Origin: Streptomyces sp. 2131.1
Lineage (GTDB): Bacteria; Actinomycetota; Actinomycetes; Streptomycetales; Streptomycetaceae
Direction of reading: 5' to 3'
Assembly (NCBI RefSeq): GCF_900105515.1
Contig: NZ_FNSY01000003.1
Span: 1-64,000, forward strand
Length of the DNA: 64,000 nucleotides
In this document: piece by piece, positions 1 to 8,141 of the stretch
Position numbering within the stretch: position 1 is the first letter of the stretch
How the letters are laid out: every line of letters starts with the position of its first letter
Program-made: the position numbers and the translations under genes
Notes under the pieces: model-generated
What the model was told of the DNA's origin: nothing
Seen by the model: only the letters and a program-made list of their open reading frames with translations
The model's database searches: none

Positions 1-21
1 GGCACGGGTCACGGGAGCTAC

Positions 22-1131
22 TTGCCTCACATGCCTGACGCCCATTTCGCACCCGAGATAACACCCGGGCCGGCGCCGAAGTTCTGTGAGCGTGAGGACC
101 ACAACGGGGGCGCGAAGTGGCGGTATGAGCGGAGCGCCGCGGCGAAACAGGCGAGGCAGGCCGGCGCCGCAGAGGAGCCGGAGACCGACAAGCCGGTCAC
201 GGACTCTGCGGCCGACGCGGTCAACGTCCGTGAGGACATCGTCCGTCTGCTCAAGCAGCTCCCCGAGTCTCTCGAGCGCTACGTCAGTCTGCTGGAGACG
301 GTCAGCGACCCGGAGGCGGCCGAGGCCCAGGTGATGGCCGTGGAGAGCCAGGCCAACACCCGGGTCGCAACGGCGCAGGCCCGCGCGGACACCGAGCGCA
401 CCGCCAGAATCGCCGCGGTGAATGCGAAGGTGGCGGCCGAGGAGGAGAAGGATGCCGCCAACCAGGCCGCGGAGCAGATGCAGAAGGAGCTCGAGGCGGC
501 CCGCGCCCAGTTCGAGGAGGACACCGAGCGGATCACTGCGGAGGCCCAGCACGACATCCAGGAGGCGCGCAACCTCCAGGAGGAGAAGCGGCAGGAAGCC
601 GAGCGCCTGGTCCAGGAGGCGCGGGAGACGGCCGAGACGCAGGTCAACGCCGCTCGCCAGGCCGCAGCCGACGAGATTTCCGCGATCCGGGAGCGCGCCG
701 CCAAGGAGGTCCTCAACGCGGAGAACGCCGCGGGGGAGGCCCGGGTCAAGGCGGAGCGCCAGGTCGCGGAGATGACCACAACGCTCGCGGAGGCGCAGGC
801 CACCGCAGCGGCCAAGATCGAGGAGGCCAACGAGAAGGCCTCGGCCGCGGAGGCACGCGCCGCCACGGCCGAGGAGAACGGCCGGCAGGCGCTGCGGGAC
901 GCCGAGGGCATGGTGCAGGCGGCAAAGGGTGCGGCCGAGACGGTCCAGGCCGGGTTGCAGGCCGAGCTCGGTCGGACGAACGACAAGCTCGAGAAGCGGG
1001 AGAGCCAGATCGAGGGGTTGCGCGGCGAGCTGAACGCCTTGAAAGACAAGCTGCGCGCCGCGGAGGACCGTGCGCGGACGGCCGAGAACGGACTGCACGC
1101 CCAGGAGGCGCAGGACGGAGCTCCGGAGTAG
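22..1131 (+). CDS. Ala/Glu-rich coiled-coil protein, 5' end possibly outside window
   Basis: The protein is about 369 aa. Its N-terminus has Cys/His residues (KFCEREDHNGGAKWRYER), followed by about 280 residues of Ala, Glu, Gln and Arg heptad-like sequence typical of a long coiled coil. I do not recognise a family; KfrA-like plasmid proteins have a similar design (small N-terminal DNA-binding part plus coiled coil), but no HTH is clear here. A TTG start at 22 has GGGAG four bases upstream and ATG at 31 is an alternative. The frame stays open to base 1, so the true start may lie outside the window. It ends before a strong bidirectional terminator. Confidence 0.6.
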   Translation: MPHMPDAHFAPEITPGPAPKFCEREDHNGGAKWRYERSAAAKQARQAGAAEEPETDKPVTDSAADAVNVREDIVRLLKQLPESLERYVSLLETVSDPEAAEAQVMAVESQANTRVATAQARADTERTARIAAVNAKVAAEEEKDAANQAAEQMQKELEAARAQFEEDTERITAEAQHDIQEARNLQEEKRQEAERLVQEARETAETQVNAARQAAADEISAIRERAAKEVLNAENAAGEARVKAERQVAEMTTTLAEAQATAAAKIEEANEKASAAEARAATAEENGRQALRDAEGMVQAAKGAAETVQAGLQAELGRTNDKLEKRESQIEGLRGELNALKDKLRAAEDRARTAENGLHAQEAQDGAPE

Positions 1132-1178
1132 TTCGGCTGGAACACCGGCTTCCACCCGGCGCCGCGGCGTACGGTGGT

Positions 1179-1228
1179 CACAGAAGGGCCCGGTACCGCA
1201 ACCCCCGTCGGTACCGGGCCCTTCTGTG
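1179..1228. terminator. Bidirectional hairpin terminator
   Basis: A perfect 20-bp inverted repeat (1179-1198 with 1209-1228, loop 10 nt) lies between the convergent coiled-coil gene and the small minus-strand gene ending at 1236. Confidence 0.85.
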
Positions 1229-1235
1229 CGCCCGG

Positions 1236-1454
1236 TCAGTCCGTGGCGTAGTCGTGCCGGTCCTCGTCGCCGCGACCGGCGATGGTGGCGGCGGCCCGTT
1301 CGAGGGCGGCCGCGAACGGGTCGCCCGCAGTGGTGATCCCGTCGCGCAGGTACTCCTCGGCGGTCTTGCCCGCGGCGGCCGCGGCGAGCTTCACCTGCTT
1401 CCGCTCGGCGGCCGTGAGCGGCGCTGTGAGGGCACGGGCCTGGTCGACGTCCAT
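1236..1454 (-). CDS. Small protein, ribbon-helix-helix-like
   Basis: This 72-aa protein starts at ATG 1454 (MDVDQARALTAP). The segment LTAAERKQVKLAAAAAGKTAEEYLRDGI resembles the strand-helix-helix layout of CopG/Arc-type DNA-binding or antitoxin proteins, but similarity is only by eye. It follows the 1496-2554 gene by about 40 bases and probably shares its transcript. No strong ribosome-binding site is visible. No toxin partner is adjacent, so a regulator is as likely as an antitoxin. Confidence 0.5.
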   Translation of the reverse strand: MDVDQARALTAPLTAAERKQVKLAAAAAGKTAEEYLRDGITTAGDPFAAALERAAATIAGRGDEDRHDYATD

Positions 1455-1495
1455 GCGGGGACCGTACCAGCGCCCTGGGGGCCGCCAGGGGCCGT

Positions 1496-2554
1496 CTAGG
1501 TGGTGCTCTCCTCGGCCTGGTGCTGCGCGAGGAGAGTGCGGCGCATCGTTTCCCACCTGGTGGGGACCAGGTCGGTCTCCTCGACGCCCTGCTGGTCCTG
1601 CTCCTTTTGCACGGCGTCGGCGACCTTCTTGTACCACTTGCTGATGCCGCGCCGGAGGATCGGAATGCCGGCGTCGGGGTTCGGCGGGGCGGACAGCCAC
1701 AGTTGCCGCGGCACGCCGCCCTGTAGCCGACTGGTCAGCCTGGAGCGGCGGATGATCCAGTCATTCAACCGGGCGCGGGTGTCCTCGCTGAGCTCCCAGG
1801 TCTCCGGCTCGGGCATCTTCCCGCGGAGGCCTCCTTGGGGCTGGCGGATCAGGGTGAGGGTGCGCGGGGTATCGCTGATGAACGTGAGGTCTTCGAGGAG
1901 CATGGACTCCAGCTCGGCGAGGCGGGGCCAGACGTCGCGCATGACGCCCCACATGGCCAGGCCGCGGACGATGACGTCGGGCCGGTCGACGTCCGTCCAC
2001 TGGGCGGCTTCGGTCTCGAGGTGGCCGGTGATCAGGTTGGCCATGCGGGGGGAGACGGTCGGGCGCAGGCGCCACGGGGGGAGGTCGGGGGCCTCGAAGG
2101 GGAGCCGAGCCTGCTCGGCGATCCGCTCGAGGCAGAAGATCCGGATCCGCTCGGAGGTGTCGTAGCTGGTCGGGTCGGTGGCCACTATCGGCGCGCTGCG
2201 CAGGTGGCCGCCCCGCCCGTACAGCAGGTACGCGTGCACGGCCTCGGGGGCGAGGAGGTTGGCGAGGGAATCGCCGGCGCTCTCGGTCAGGCCGAGGGGG
2301 AGCGCCAGGGCGAGCTCGCCCGCGACCCACTCAAGCTGCTGCATGCGGGAGTCCGAGACGACGTCCTTGTTGCCGCGGTTGACGGTGCGGAACGTGTCGA
2401 GGATCCGTTCGAGCTGGCGGAGGGCCGGGGCGGGGCTGGGCACGGCTTGGAGGGCGACCGCGTGCGTCACGGGGTCGCCGCTGGCGCTGAGGGGGCGGGC
2501 GGTCGTCAAGGTCATGGCACAGAGTTTGCACGCTCCGGGCGCCCGTGGATGCAC
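1496..2554 (-). CDS. Integrase-like protein of unknown function
   Basis: The ORF is 352 aa. The C-terminal half (ARLNDWIIRRSRLTSRLQG...LWLSAPPNPDAGIPILRRGISKWYKKVADA) recalls the region before the catalytic tyrosine in tyrosine-recombinase-like proteins of Streptomyces, but I cannot identify a full R-H-R-Y set, so it may be a non-catalytic relative. GTG at 2554 has GAGGAAG almost touching it; the internal ATG at 2515 (MTLTTARPL) is an alternative with no visible RBS. It starts 10 bases after terL and is probably co-transcribed with it. The family assignment is weak. Confidence 0.55.
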   Translation of the reverse strand: MHPRAPGACKLCAMTLTTARPLSASGDPVTHAVALQAVPSPAPALRQLERILDTFRTVNRGNKDVVSDSRMQQLEWVAGELALALPLGLTESAGDSLANLLAPEAVHAYLLYGRGGHLRSAPIVATDPTSYDTSERIRIFCLERIAEQARLPFEAPDLPPWRLRPTVSPRMANLITGHLETEAAQWTDVDRPDVIVRGLAMWGVMRDVWPRLAELESMLLEDLTFISDTPRTLTLIRQPQGGLRGKMPEPETWELSEDTRARLNDWIIRRSRLTSRLQGGVPRQLWLSAPPNPDAGIPILRRGISKWYKKVADAVQKEQDQQGVEETDLVPTRWETMRRTLLAQHQAEESTT

Positions 2555-2564
2555 CTTCCTCGTA

Positions 2565-4358
2565 CTAATTGAGCAGGCCGCGGCGGCGCGGCGGGTTGAT
2601 CGGCTCCGGCTCGTACACGGTGAGCAGGGCCGCGTCGGCGCGGTCGGGGGACTTCATGCCGCGCTGCTTCATCGCCTTCTTCGACTCGACGACGCTGTAT
2701 CCGGCCGCGTTGGAGCCGAGGCGCGGGGTGGAGAGCTGGATGCCGGTCTGCCGGTCGACGCGGAGGCGGAGTCGGCCCAGGCCGGTCGAGGGGTCCGGCT
2801 GCAGCAGGCCACGGGTAGCGAGCCACATCTCGTCGCGTTTGCGGTACGGCCGCATCTGGGCGCCCGGGTCGTCCTGTTCGGGGGACTCGGACACCATGAC
2901 GCCGACGATCTGCGCCTGGTGGCGGCCGGTCTTCTCCCAGCGCTTGAGCATGCTGGTCACGCCGTGGCCGATGCCGTTCTGGTCGACCTTGACGCGAACG
3001 GCGTGCGGGGAGCCGATGGCGTTGGCGACGAGCTGCGCGGCCTTGATCTCCTCGAGGACCTTCTCGGCGAGGAGGACCTGGTCGTCGTTGATGGTGCCGG
3101 AGGAGCAGTAGCGGGTCTCGATGACGTCGCCGACGATGCGCGAAATGACGAACTCATCGCCACCGTCCGCGGCGACGTCGACGCCAAGGCGGACCCAGGC
3201 GCCGTCCTTCACCGTATGGGTGGCGGTCTCCGTCTCGATGCCGAGGTCGCACAGCCGGCGCCATCCGGGCCCGGTCGGGTCGTCGCTGGTCTGCGCGGCC
3301 TCGACCCAGGTCACGGGGATGGTGAGACCGCCTCCGCCCTTGGGGAACTTGGCGTGCACCTTCGCGATGACGTACGGGTGATCGGGCCCGTACTCGCGGA
3401 TCGTCCGGTCCACCCATTCCTGGTCGGGGAGGTGGATGGCCAGGGAGTGCGGCGGGACGCCGTCCGGGCAGTCGTTGCAGTAGGGGACGCGCTCCCCGGT
3501 GATCGCCGGGGACACGAACGTGGCGATCGGGATGGTGACGGTGCCGCGCTCCTCCGGATCCTCGCCCTCCTCGCACAAGCCCTCGAACCAGGACCTGGGG
3601 TCGTCCATCGCTGGGTTGCCGATGGCCAGCATCCGGGCGTCACCGGTGAGCAGGTTGTTCGTGCCGTTGCCGATGGTTCGGGCGATACCGCCGGCCTCGT
3701 CAACGATGATGAGCAGCTTGGGCGTGCCGTGGATGCCCTGCATGGCCGCTTCGTCGTTCTCGGGCGCGGTGAAGCCGTACGCCACAATGACGTCATTGCC
3801 CCACTGATCAGGCATTTTCCACTGGGTGGTGTCGCAGTAGCCGGGCAGGCCTGCCCGGGCGACGGTCTTCCGGATGTGCGGCCACAGCTGGTTCCGGACC
3901 TGCCGGAACCTGGTCGCCGTGGTGACGATGACCATGGTTCCGGGTGCGTTGACGGCCCCGGCCCAGGCAACGGCTCTACCCGCAATCCAAGTTTTACCGA
4001 CGCCAAATCCGGCGGGGACAGCGATGCGCTTGTTGAACGGGATGGCGTCGACGATCTCGCGCTGGCGGGACCAGATGCTTTCGCCGAGGACGTCCTCGAT
4101 GAAGCCGGAGGGCGTGTCGTGCCAGAGCCCGTACATGGAGCCGGTGGCCCGTTCGACTTCCCGCATGACGTACGGCCGCTCGCGGGCGCTGATGTCGTGC
4201 TTGAAGGCGTGCCGTCGTGCCGAGACGGGGGCGCGCAGCAGGATGTCGGCAACGTTGGAAGCGTCGCGGGAGATGACACCGGGCTTCCGTGCGCGCCGCA
4301 GCTCCTCGCGTTCGGGGGCGACGCGCAAGTTCGTGGGCGGGGGCTGCATGCGGGACAT
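2565..4358 (-). CDS. terL: Phage terminase large subunit
   Basis: The 597-aa protein packages phage DNA into proheads. The N-terminal ATPase domain has a Walker A motif AGFGVGKT (116-123), Walker B LLIIVDEA (215-222) and a coupling segment MLAIGNP (243-249). The C-terminal nuclease half has acidic motifs in VDVAADGGDEFVI, VKVDQNGIGHG and KSPDRADAAL, as expected for the RNase H-like nuclease. Length is normal for TerL. A box B element lies about 27 bases upstream of the start. The preceding genes on the strand (4654-5262 and 5599-6219) do not clearly look like a small terminase. A TerS-like gene lies 45 kb away at 48869-49513. A catalytically dead relative lies at 9955-10788. Confidence 0.93.
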   Translation of the reverse strand: MSRMQPPPTNLRVAPEREELRRARKPGVISRDASNVADILLRAPVSARRHAFKHDISARERPYVMREVERATGSMYGLWHDTPSGFIEDVLGESIWSRQREIVDAIPFNKRIAVPAGFGVGKTWIAGRAVAWAGAVNAPGTMVIVTTATRFRQVRNQLWPHIRKTVARAGLPGYCDTTQWKMPDQWGNDVIVAYGFTAPENDEAAMQGIHGTPKLLIIVDEAGGIARTIGNGTNNLLTGDARMLAIGNPAMDDPRSWFEGLCEEGEDPEERGTVTIPIATFVSPAITGERVPYCNDCPDGVPPHSLAIHLPDQEWVDRTIREYGPDHPYVIAKVHAKFPKGGGGLTIPVTWVEAAQTSDDPTGPGWRRLCDLGIETETATHTVKDGAWVRLGVDVAADGGDEFVISRIVGDVIETRYCSSGTINDDQVLLAEKVLEEIKAAQLVANAIGSPHAVRVKVDQNGIGHGVTSMLKRWEKTGRHQAQIVGVMVSESPEQDDPGAQMRPYRKRDEMWLATRGLLQPDPSTGLGRLRLRVDRQTGIQLSTPRLGSNAAGYSVVESKKAMKQRGMKSPDRADAALLTVYEPEPINPPRRRGLLN

Positions 4359-4385
4359 GGGCGGGAAGGTGCCGCCCGGGGGGAT

Positions 4386-4396
4386 CTAGTGTCGCG
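4386..4396 (-). promoter_or_regulatory. Box B upstream of terL
   Basis: Read on the minus strand this is CGCGACACTAG, a member of the box B family (consensus CGCGAC[AG]C[AT]A[AG]) found before several minus-strand genes, here about 27 bases from the start codon. Confidence 0.45.
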
Positions 4397-4653
4397 GCCT
4401 GGCCGGAGCCCATGCCCAGGCTGCCGGCCAAGCCGCGTGGTCCGGCACGGACCAAATGAACCGAACTGATCACCTCCACCCTTCCAGGTAGCGACCCGTG
4501 CCGGAAGTCTGTGCCGAGGGCGGCCCCGCTCCGGGGAGGTGGAGCAGGGGCGCCCCCGGTCTTCAAAGGGTGTGGCCGGAGTGCCTTCCCCAGGAGAATC
4601 TCGGGGTCGGAGGGCCAGCCGCACCCTGTAATACGTCGCGGGGACGAATCCTG
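4397..4653. other. Gap without a gene
   Basis: I see no convincing gene or tRNA between box B of terL and the stop of the next minus-strand gene. Several short GC-rich inverted repeats are present, but none is long. Confidence 0.4.
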
Positions 4654-5262
4654 TTACAGGTCGCCGATGAAGACCCGCGGGGCGGCCGCCTGCGTGCGCA
4701 TGACCCAGCGCTCCAGGTCGGACCAGGACAGGGTGAAGCTTTCCGCGGGCAAGGGCCGGATGCCGGTCAGCGGATTCTCGGCCGCCCACTGGGCGAGGTT
4801 CGCCGCGATGCGCTTCTGCAGGGCGGCACGCTCCTCGGCGGTGAGGGGGACGGGCTTGAAGGCGTACACGGTGGCGCCCTGGCCGCTGCTGTCGCCGTCC
4901 CAGCCGAGGGTGAGCTTCAGCCGCTTTACCTGCCGGGTGAGCTCGCTCAGGGCGCGGAGGGTGGAGCAGCCGGGGCAGTCGCAGGGCGCGGCCTCGTCGG
5001 CGGCCGTCGGCTGCTCGCCGGTCGGCTGCTCGGCGGCCGGGGCGTTGAAGCTCGCAACGAGGTCCTGCTCCTCCTCGGACCGGAGTATGGCCCGCCGGAA
5101 CCGTTCGACCTCGAGGTCTTCGGCCTTCTGCTGCTCGGCGGTGAGCTGGTACCAGTGCGGGAGCGCCCGGCCCTCCCCCTCGGCGATGAGGCGTTTCACC
5201 TCGTAGTGGTTGCGGGTGAGGTTCGGCGGGAGCAGGGTGCGCCGGGGCTTCACTGTCGTCAT
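4654..5262 (-). CDS. Hypothetical protein with CDCPGC motif
   Basis: The product is 202 aa, with charged helical N- and C-terminal thirds and a Cys cluster C94-x-C96-x2-C99 in the middle that could bind metal. The family is not recognised. It sits between the box A-controlled gene 5599-6219 and terL and may belong to the packaging region. ATG 5262 is taken as the start; the ribosome-binding site is weak. Confidence 0.6.
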   Translation of the reverse strand: MTTVKPRRTLLPPNLTRNHYEVKRLIAEGEGRALPHWYQLTAEQQKAEDLEVERFRRAILRSEEEQDLVASFNAPAAEQPTGEQPTAADEAAPCDCPGCSTLRALSELTRQVKRLKLTLGWDGDSSGQGATVYAFKPVPLTAEERAALQKRIAANLAQWAAENPLTGIRPLPAESFTLSWSDLERWVMRTQAAAPRVFIGDL

Positions 5263-5364
5263 GCAGGGGGTAACGCCAGGCGGTCGAATTCTGTGACACC
5301 CCCCTGCCCCATCCCCTGCTGCTGCGCTTGTCGGCGCTCGATCGCTAAGAGGCCCCGATACGCG

Positions 5365-5393
5365 CCGATGCCTGAGCGAAGCGAAGGCATCGG
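5365..5393. repeat. Hairpin-forming inverted repeat
   Basis: A 9-bp perfect inverted repeat (CCGATGCCT with AGGCATCGG) closes an 11-nt purine-rich loop. It lies in the 336-base gap between the minus-strand genes 5599-6219 and 4654-5262 and may be a terminator or an RNA structure. Confidence 0.5.
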
Positions 5394-5477
5394 AACTACT
5401 TGATGGTGGTACTTGATCTTCTTACTAAAGGGGCCCAGTCCTCGGGCGCCCGGTTCTACGGCGCCCCATAAACCGGC

Positions 5478-5523
5478 GACCGGAAAACGGTCTCCGGTGA
5501 CCGGGGACCGAAAACCGGTCCCC
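5478..5523. repeat. Two tandem A-loop palindromes
   Basis: GACCG-GAAAA-CGGTC (5478-5492) is followed by GGGGACCG-AAAAC-CGGTCCCC (5503-5523). The shared ACCG...CGGT core and A-tract loops suggest repeated protein-binding sites or paired RNA hairpins. Confidence 0.45.
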
Positions 5524-5551
5524 GGTGTGACCAGGTCAGATGCAACAAGAA

Positions 5552-5580
5552 GGCCGGCCCCGATGATGCTGGGGCCGGCC
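5552..5580. terminator. Hairpin terminator
   Basis: A 10-bp perfect stem GGCCGGCCCC / GGGGCCGGCC with a 9-nt loop sits just after the stop of the minus-strand gene at 5599. Confidence 0.75.
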
Positions 5581-5598
5581 GTGGTGGAACCGGTGGCG

Positions 5599-6219
5599 CT
5601 ACAGGCCTCGTCGACGGCGGGCCGCGGCGCGCTGCTTGTAGATCAGGTTCCGCTCGACGTCGGCGTGCTCGGCGATCTTCTCGGGCTTCCAGCCGTAGGG
5701 CTGCTCCGACAGGGCGAACACTGCCTCCTGCATGAAGCGCACCGCGAGGTCACGGCGGGCCCGTGCCGCGAAGACGATCGGGGCGGCCTCGAGGAGCTTC
5801 TCCTCGGCGCCCTCGACTCGCTCAATGCCTGCGGCCTCGGCGGCCTGGATGAGCTCCTCGCCGTTGCCGGTCGGCAGCTCGTGGACGTGCTTCTTGTTGC
5901 CGAACATCACCGTGGCGAGCGCCTGCCGGTAGCCCATGTTCCCCAGGCCGACGGTCGCGGCCAGGCCGAGACGCTGCTCGTAGAACCACAGGTGGGCGAG
6001 CGCCTGGTCCCGCTCGTCGAGGTGCAGTGCGATCTCGGCGTCGGCCTGGGCGACGATGCCGGCGGCCTTCACGATCAGGTCCTCGGGGCGAACGTGGACT
6101 GCGTCCTCTGGACGCTCAAGGCCCAGCTTCTTGAGGACCTCGTCCTTGGAGTCCTTTTTGATCTGGGCGTAGTTCGGGGCCGGGATGCGCGGGCCGTACG
6201 TCTTACCAGCCTTGGGCAT
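5599..6219 (-). CDS. HTH-containing hypothetical protein
   Basis: The product is 206 aa. The C-terminus (RDLAVRFMQEAVFALSEQ-PYGWKPEKIAEHADVERNLIY) looks like a helix-turn-helix ending in a basic tail (KQRAAARRRRGL), so DNA binding is likely. The ATG at 6219 is preceded by GGACGGAGAAC. Box A lies about 80 bases upstream. The leader also holds a GGCGC-ACAACTC-GCGCC hairpin in place of the usual AGAGCA loop. It could be a packaging DNA-binding protein because it precedes terL, but HTHs of known small terminases are usually N-terminal. Confidence 0.65.
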   Translation of the reverse strand: MPKAGKTYGPRIPAPNYAQIKKDSKDEVLKKLGLERPEDAVHVRPEDLIVKAAGIVAQADAEIALHLDERDQALAHLWFYEQRLGLAATVGLGNMGYRQALATVMFGNKKHVHELPTGNGEELIQAAEAAGIERVEGAEEKLLEAAPIVFAARARRDLAVRFMQEAVFALSEQPYGWKPEKIAEHADVERNLIYKQRAAARRRRGL

Positions 6220-6300
6220 GGTGGCTGTTCTCCGTCCAACTGTGGCGCGAGTTGTGCGCCGGCGCGGCGACTGGGGCAACCCCATGCCGCCGCAACGACG

Positions 6301-6322
6301 GGAATAGTACACCAAGGGAAAT
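6301..6322 (-). promoter_or_regulatory. Box A promoter-like element
   Basis: On the minus strand this contains TTCCCTTGGTGTACTATTC, the exact box A core, facing the gene that starts at 6219. TACTAT is a plausible -10; no clear -35 is visible. Confidence 0.65.
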
Positions 6323-6329
6323 GTGGTTG

Positions 6330-6584
6330 TCAGGGAAGCGGACGCGACACGGGCACTGACCTGCATCGGAGGAAAGCGAACGCCCGGCCGGCCAGGACAA
6401 GTACGTAGCCGGCACCGTCGTTCACGACCGTCTGCCCCGAAGCTGGGTTCGGGGTGTCAGTCGTCGCGATCCGTCCGAAGCCGAGGTTCGGGCCCTGAGA
6501 GATCGGAGCGGTCCACAGCCGAAACGGCCCCAGGCGCAGGTAGCGCGGCGCCCGGATACGGCGCTGCAGCGTGACACGGGCCAT
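6330..6584 (-). CDS. Small hypothetical protein
   Basis: This 84-aa basic protein (MARVTLQRRIRAPRYLRLGP) starts at ATG 6584, overlapping the stop of the upstream membrane-protein gene (TGATG). It is the last gene of the HNH operon. There is no recognised domain. The 3' end reaches close to the box A element at 6301. Confidence 0.5.
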   Translation of the reverse strand: MARVTLQRRIRAPRYLRLGPFRLWTAPISQGPNLGFGRIATTDTPNPASGQTVVNDGAGYVLVLAGRAFAFLRCRSVPVSRPLP

Positions 6585-7165
6585 CAGCGGCGCTCCTTCC
6601 GCAGGGCCTTGAAGGCGGCTTGCGAGCGCTTGTACGCAGGCCACTCACTGCGCGGCACGAGAGAGAACGCCCCGACGACAACGGGGCCGAGGATGACCTC
6701 GAGGCCTGCGATCTTCGCGTTCCGGCCCTCGCCGTGCGTCGCCCAGGCCACACCGAAAAGCAGGGGCGGCGCCGCGGGCGTCACCGGCCACACCCCGGCG
6801 GTGAACCGGCCCAGGTCGACGAACCGCGGCCGGCGAACCCTGATCAGCAACTCCAGGGCGACGAACACGACGGCCGAAACCGGGGACGAGTACAGCCACA
6901 GGAGGAAGGCGATCGGCCCGTCCAGGGCCACCCACCAGGCGACGGCCCGGGCGGTCTTCCCTCGCGGAGCGCGCTTCGGGCGGTGGAACCACACGGTGCC
7001 GGGGAGCACCTCGATGACGTCGGGGTCCTCGTCGGTCCAGGACCAATGCCGGTCGTACGTGGGAGTCGGGGAAGCGCCGTGCGGGCCCTCGTGCTTGGCC
7101 AGGCGCTGGCACTGGACGTCGACGGCGAAGCAGGACCAGGTGGTGCACTGACGTTGGCGTCTCAT
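6584..7165 (-). CDS. Membrane protein with N-terminal Cys/His motif
   Basis: The product is 193 aa. The N-terminus has C-x4-C-x6-C-x7-HEGPH-like spacing (CTTWSCFAVDVQCQRLAKHEGPH), then at least two hydrophobic stretches (AWWVALDGPIAFLLWLY...VVFVALELLI and GLEVILGPVVVGAFSLV). The start is ATG 7165, which overlaps the upstream stop as ATGA. An earlier start at 7183 is possible but loses the overlap. Position in the operon suggests co-translation with its neighbours. Function unknown. Confidence 0.6.
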   Translation of the reverse strand: MRRQRQCTTWSCFAVDVQCQRLAKHEGPHGASPTPTYDRHWSWTDEDPDVIEVLPGTVWFHRPKRAPRGKTARAVAWWVALDGPIAFLLWLYSSPVSAVVFVALELLIRVRRPRFVDLGRFTAGVWPVTPAAPPLLFGVAWATHGEGRNAKIAGLEVILGPVVVGAFSLVPRSEWPAYKRSQAAFKALRKERR

Positions 7166-7281
7166 CGCCGCCCCCAGGTGCACAGAAAGTCGGCGATGCC
7201 GTCGAAGATGCCTTCGACCACAGCGGCGACCCAGTCCAGAGGCGAGCGGCGGGCGCGGTCGGCGCGCTTGCGGGGCCTCAT
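7162..7281 (-). CDS. 39-aa hypothetical protein
   Basis: A basic N-terminus (MRPRKRADRARRS) is followed by an amphipathic segment (LDWVAAVVEGIFDGIADFLC). Start and stop both overlap neighbouring genes by ATGA, which supports real translation of this short frame. Confidence 0.55.
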   Translation of the reverse strand: MRPRKRADRARRSPLDWVAAVVEGIFDGIADFLCTWGRR

Positions 7282-7700
7282 CGGGCGGCCTCGCCGTGGT
7301 GCTCGCGGTGGGCGATCACCTGGGCGCGCGTGGCGAGCTTGGCGAACATCAGCGTGCGGGAGGCGACCGTAACGGTGAAGCCGACGCGGCTGCCGTTGCC
7401 GCCGAACGCCCAGCCGGTCGACACCGGCACGGGCCGGATGGTTCGCCAGCCGCCGATCGTGTACCGGCCGAAGCGGTGGCCGAAGTCGCGGTACCAGCCG
7501 CGTGTGGTGTGGCAGCAGCCGGAGAACGCGCCGAGGGCGACGGTGAACCCGAGGAGCGAGGCGGCGAAGCCGATGATCCTGGCGGGGCCGTCGACCTGGC
7601 AGCGGATGGCCTTCGCGCGCAGGAGGTACTTGCTGCGCCACCCGGCGAAGTACAACCGGGAGGTCAGAGGGAACGCGCGGGTGTGGTCGGGGGCGATCAT
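7278..7700 (-). CDS. Putative membrane-associated protein
   Basis: The product is 140 aa with one clear hydrophobic helix near the middle (ARIIGFAASLLGFTVALGAFSGCC) and aromatic, basic flanks. ATG 7700 overlaps the HNH gene stop by ATGA. The family is not recognised. Confidence 0.6.
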   Translation of the reverse strand: MIAPDHTRAFPLTSRLYFAGWRSKYLLRAKAIRCQVDGPARIIGFAASLLGFTVALGAFSGCCHTTRGWYRDFGHRFGRYTIGGWRTIRPVPVSTGWAFGGNGSRVGFTVTVASRTLMFAKLATRAQVIAHREHHGEAAR

Positions 7701-8044
7701 CGGGACACCGCCATCGCGCGGACACCGTCCGGCGTCAGCCGGTACTCGCTGCCGTCCGGGTAGCGCACCAGGACCTCGTTGGGGAGCTGCGGCCGGCGGA
7801 CCTTCCACCCGGCCTCGTACGACTCCCTGGGGTTGTCCTCGAACCAGCCGTTGCAGACGGTGCACACGAGGAGCAAGTTGTGGGCCTGGTTGATCCACTC
7901 CTCCCGGGCGCCGCCCATGCCGCGGTTCACGCGGTGGTGGATCGTGAGGTGGTCCCGCGTTCCGCAGCGCACGCAGGCGCCGCCGTCGCGGTCGTGGACG
8001 ATCGCCTTCACCAGGTCGGTGGGGCCGGTCCGTCGTCGTGCCAC
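7697..8044 (-). CDS. HNH endonuclease
   Basis: The product is 115 aa. The zinc pair CVRCG and CTVCN flank the catalytic LTIHHRVNRGMGG and the N/H-rich INQAHNLLLVC segment, the typical order of small phage HNH nucleases. The chosen start is GTG 8044, nine bases after GAGGAG; the frame is open further upstream but overlaps the 8142-8726 gene. HNH proteins often assist terminase or DNA maturation in phages, but here it heads an operon of small membrane proteins, so a packaging role is only a possibility. Confidence 0.85.
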   Translation of the reverse strand: MARRRTGPTDLVKAIVHDRDGGACVRCGTRDHLTIHHRVNRGMGGAREEWINQAHNLLLVCTVCNGWFEDNPRESYEAGWKVRRPQLPNEVLVRYPDGSEYRLTPDGVRAMAVSR

Positions 8045-8141
8045 AGCACTGGTCTCCTCGCCTGCCCCGGCGCCGGACCGATCGTTCACGGTCCTGGTGG
8101 GCGCCCGGGGCGAGGCGGGGAGAGTGGACGGCGGCCGCGGC

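Noticed and set aside
1500..1512. TGCTCTC near 1504, the core of the leader hairpin
   Set aside because: It lies in the 3' coding end of the 1496-2554 gene, with no matching stem and no start downstream.
1496..2554. Active tyrosine integrase
   Set aside because: No complete catalytic R-H-R-Y set could be found, and no att site was identified.
2178..4469. 763-aa frame opposite terL
   Set aside because: It is a shadow of the clear TerL gene, with Gly/Val/Arg-biased sequence and no motifs.
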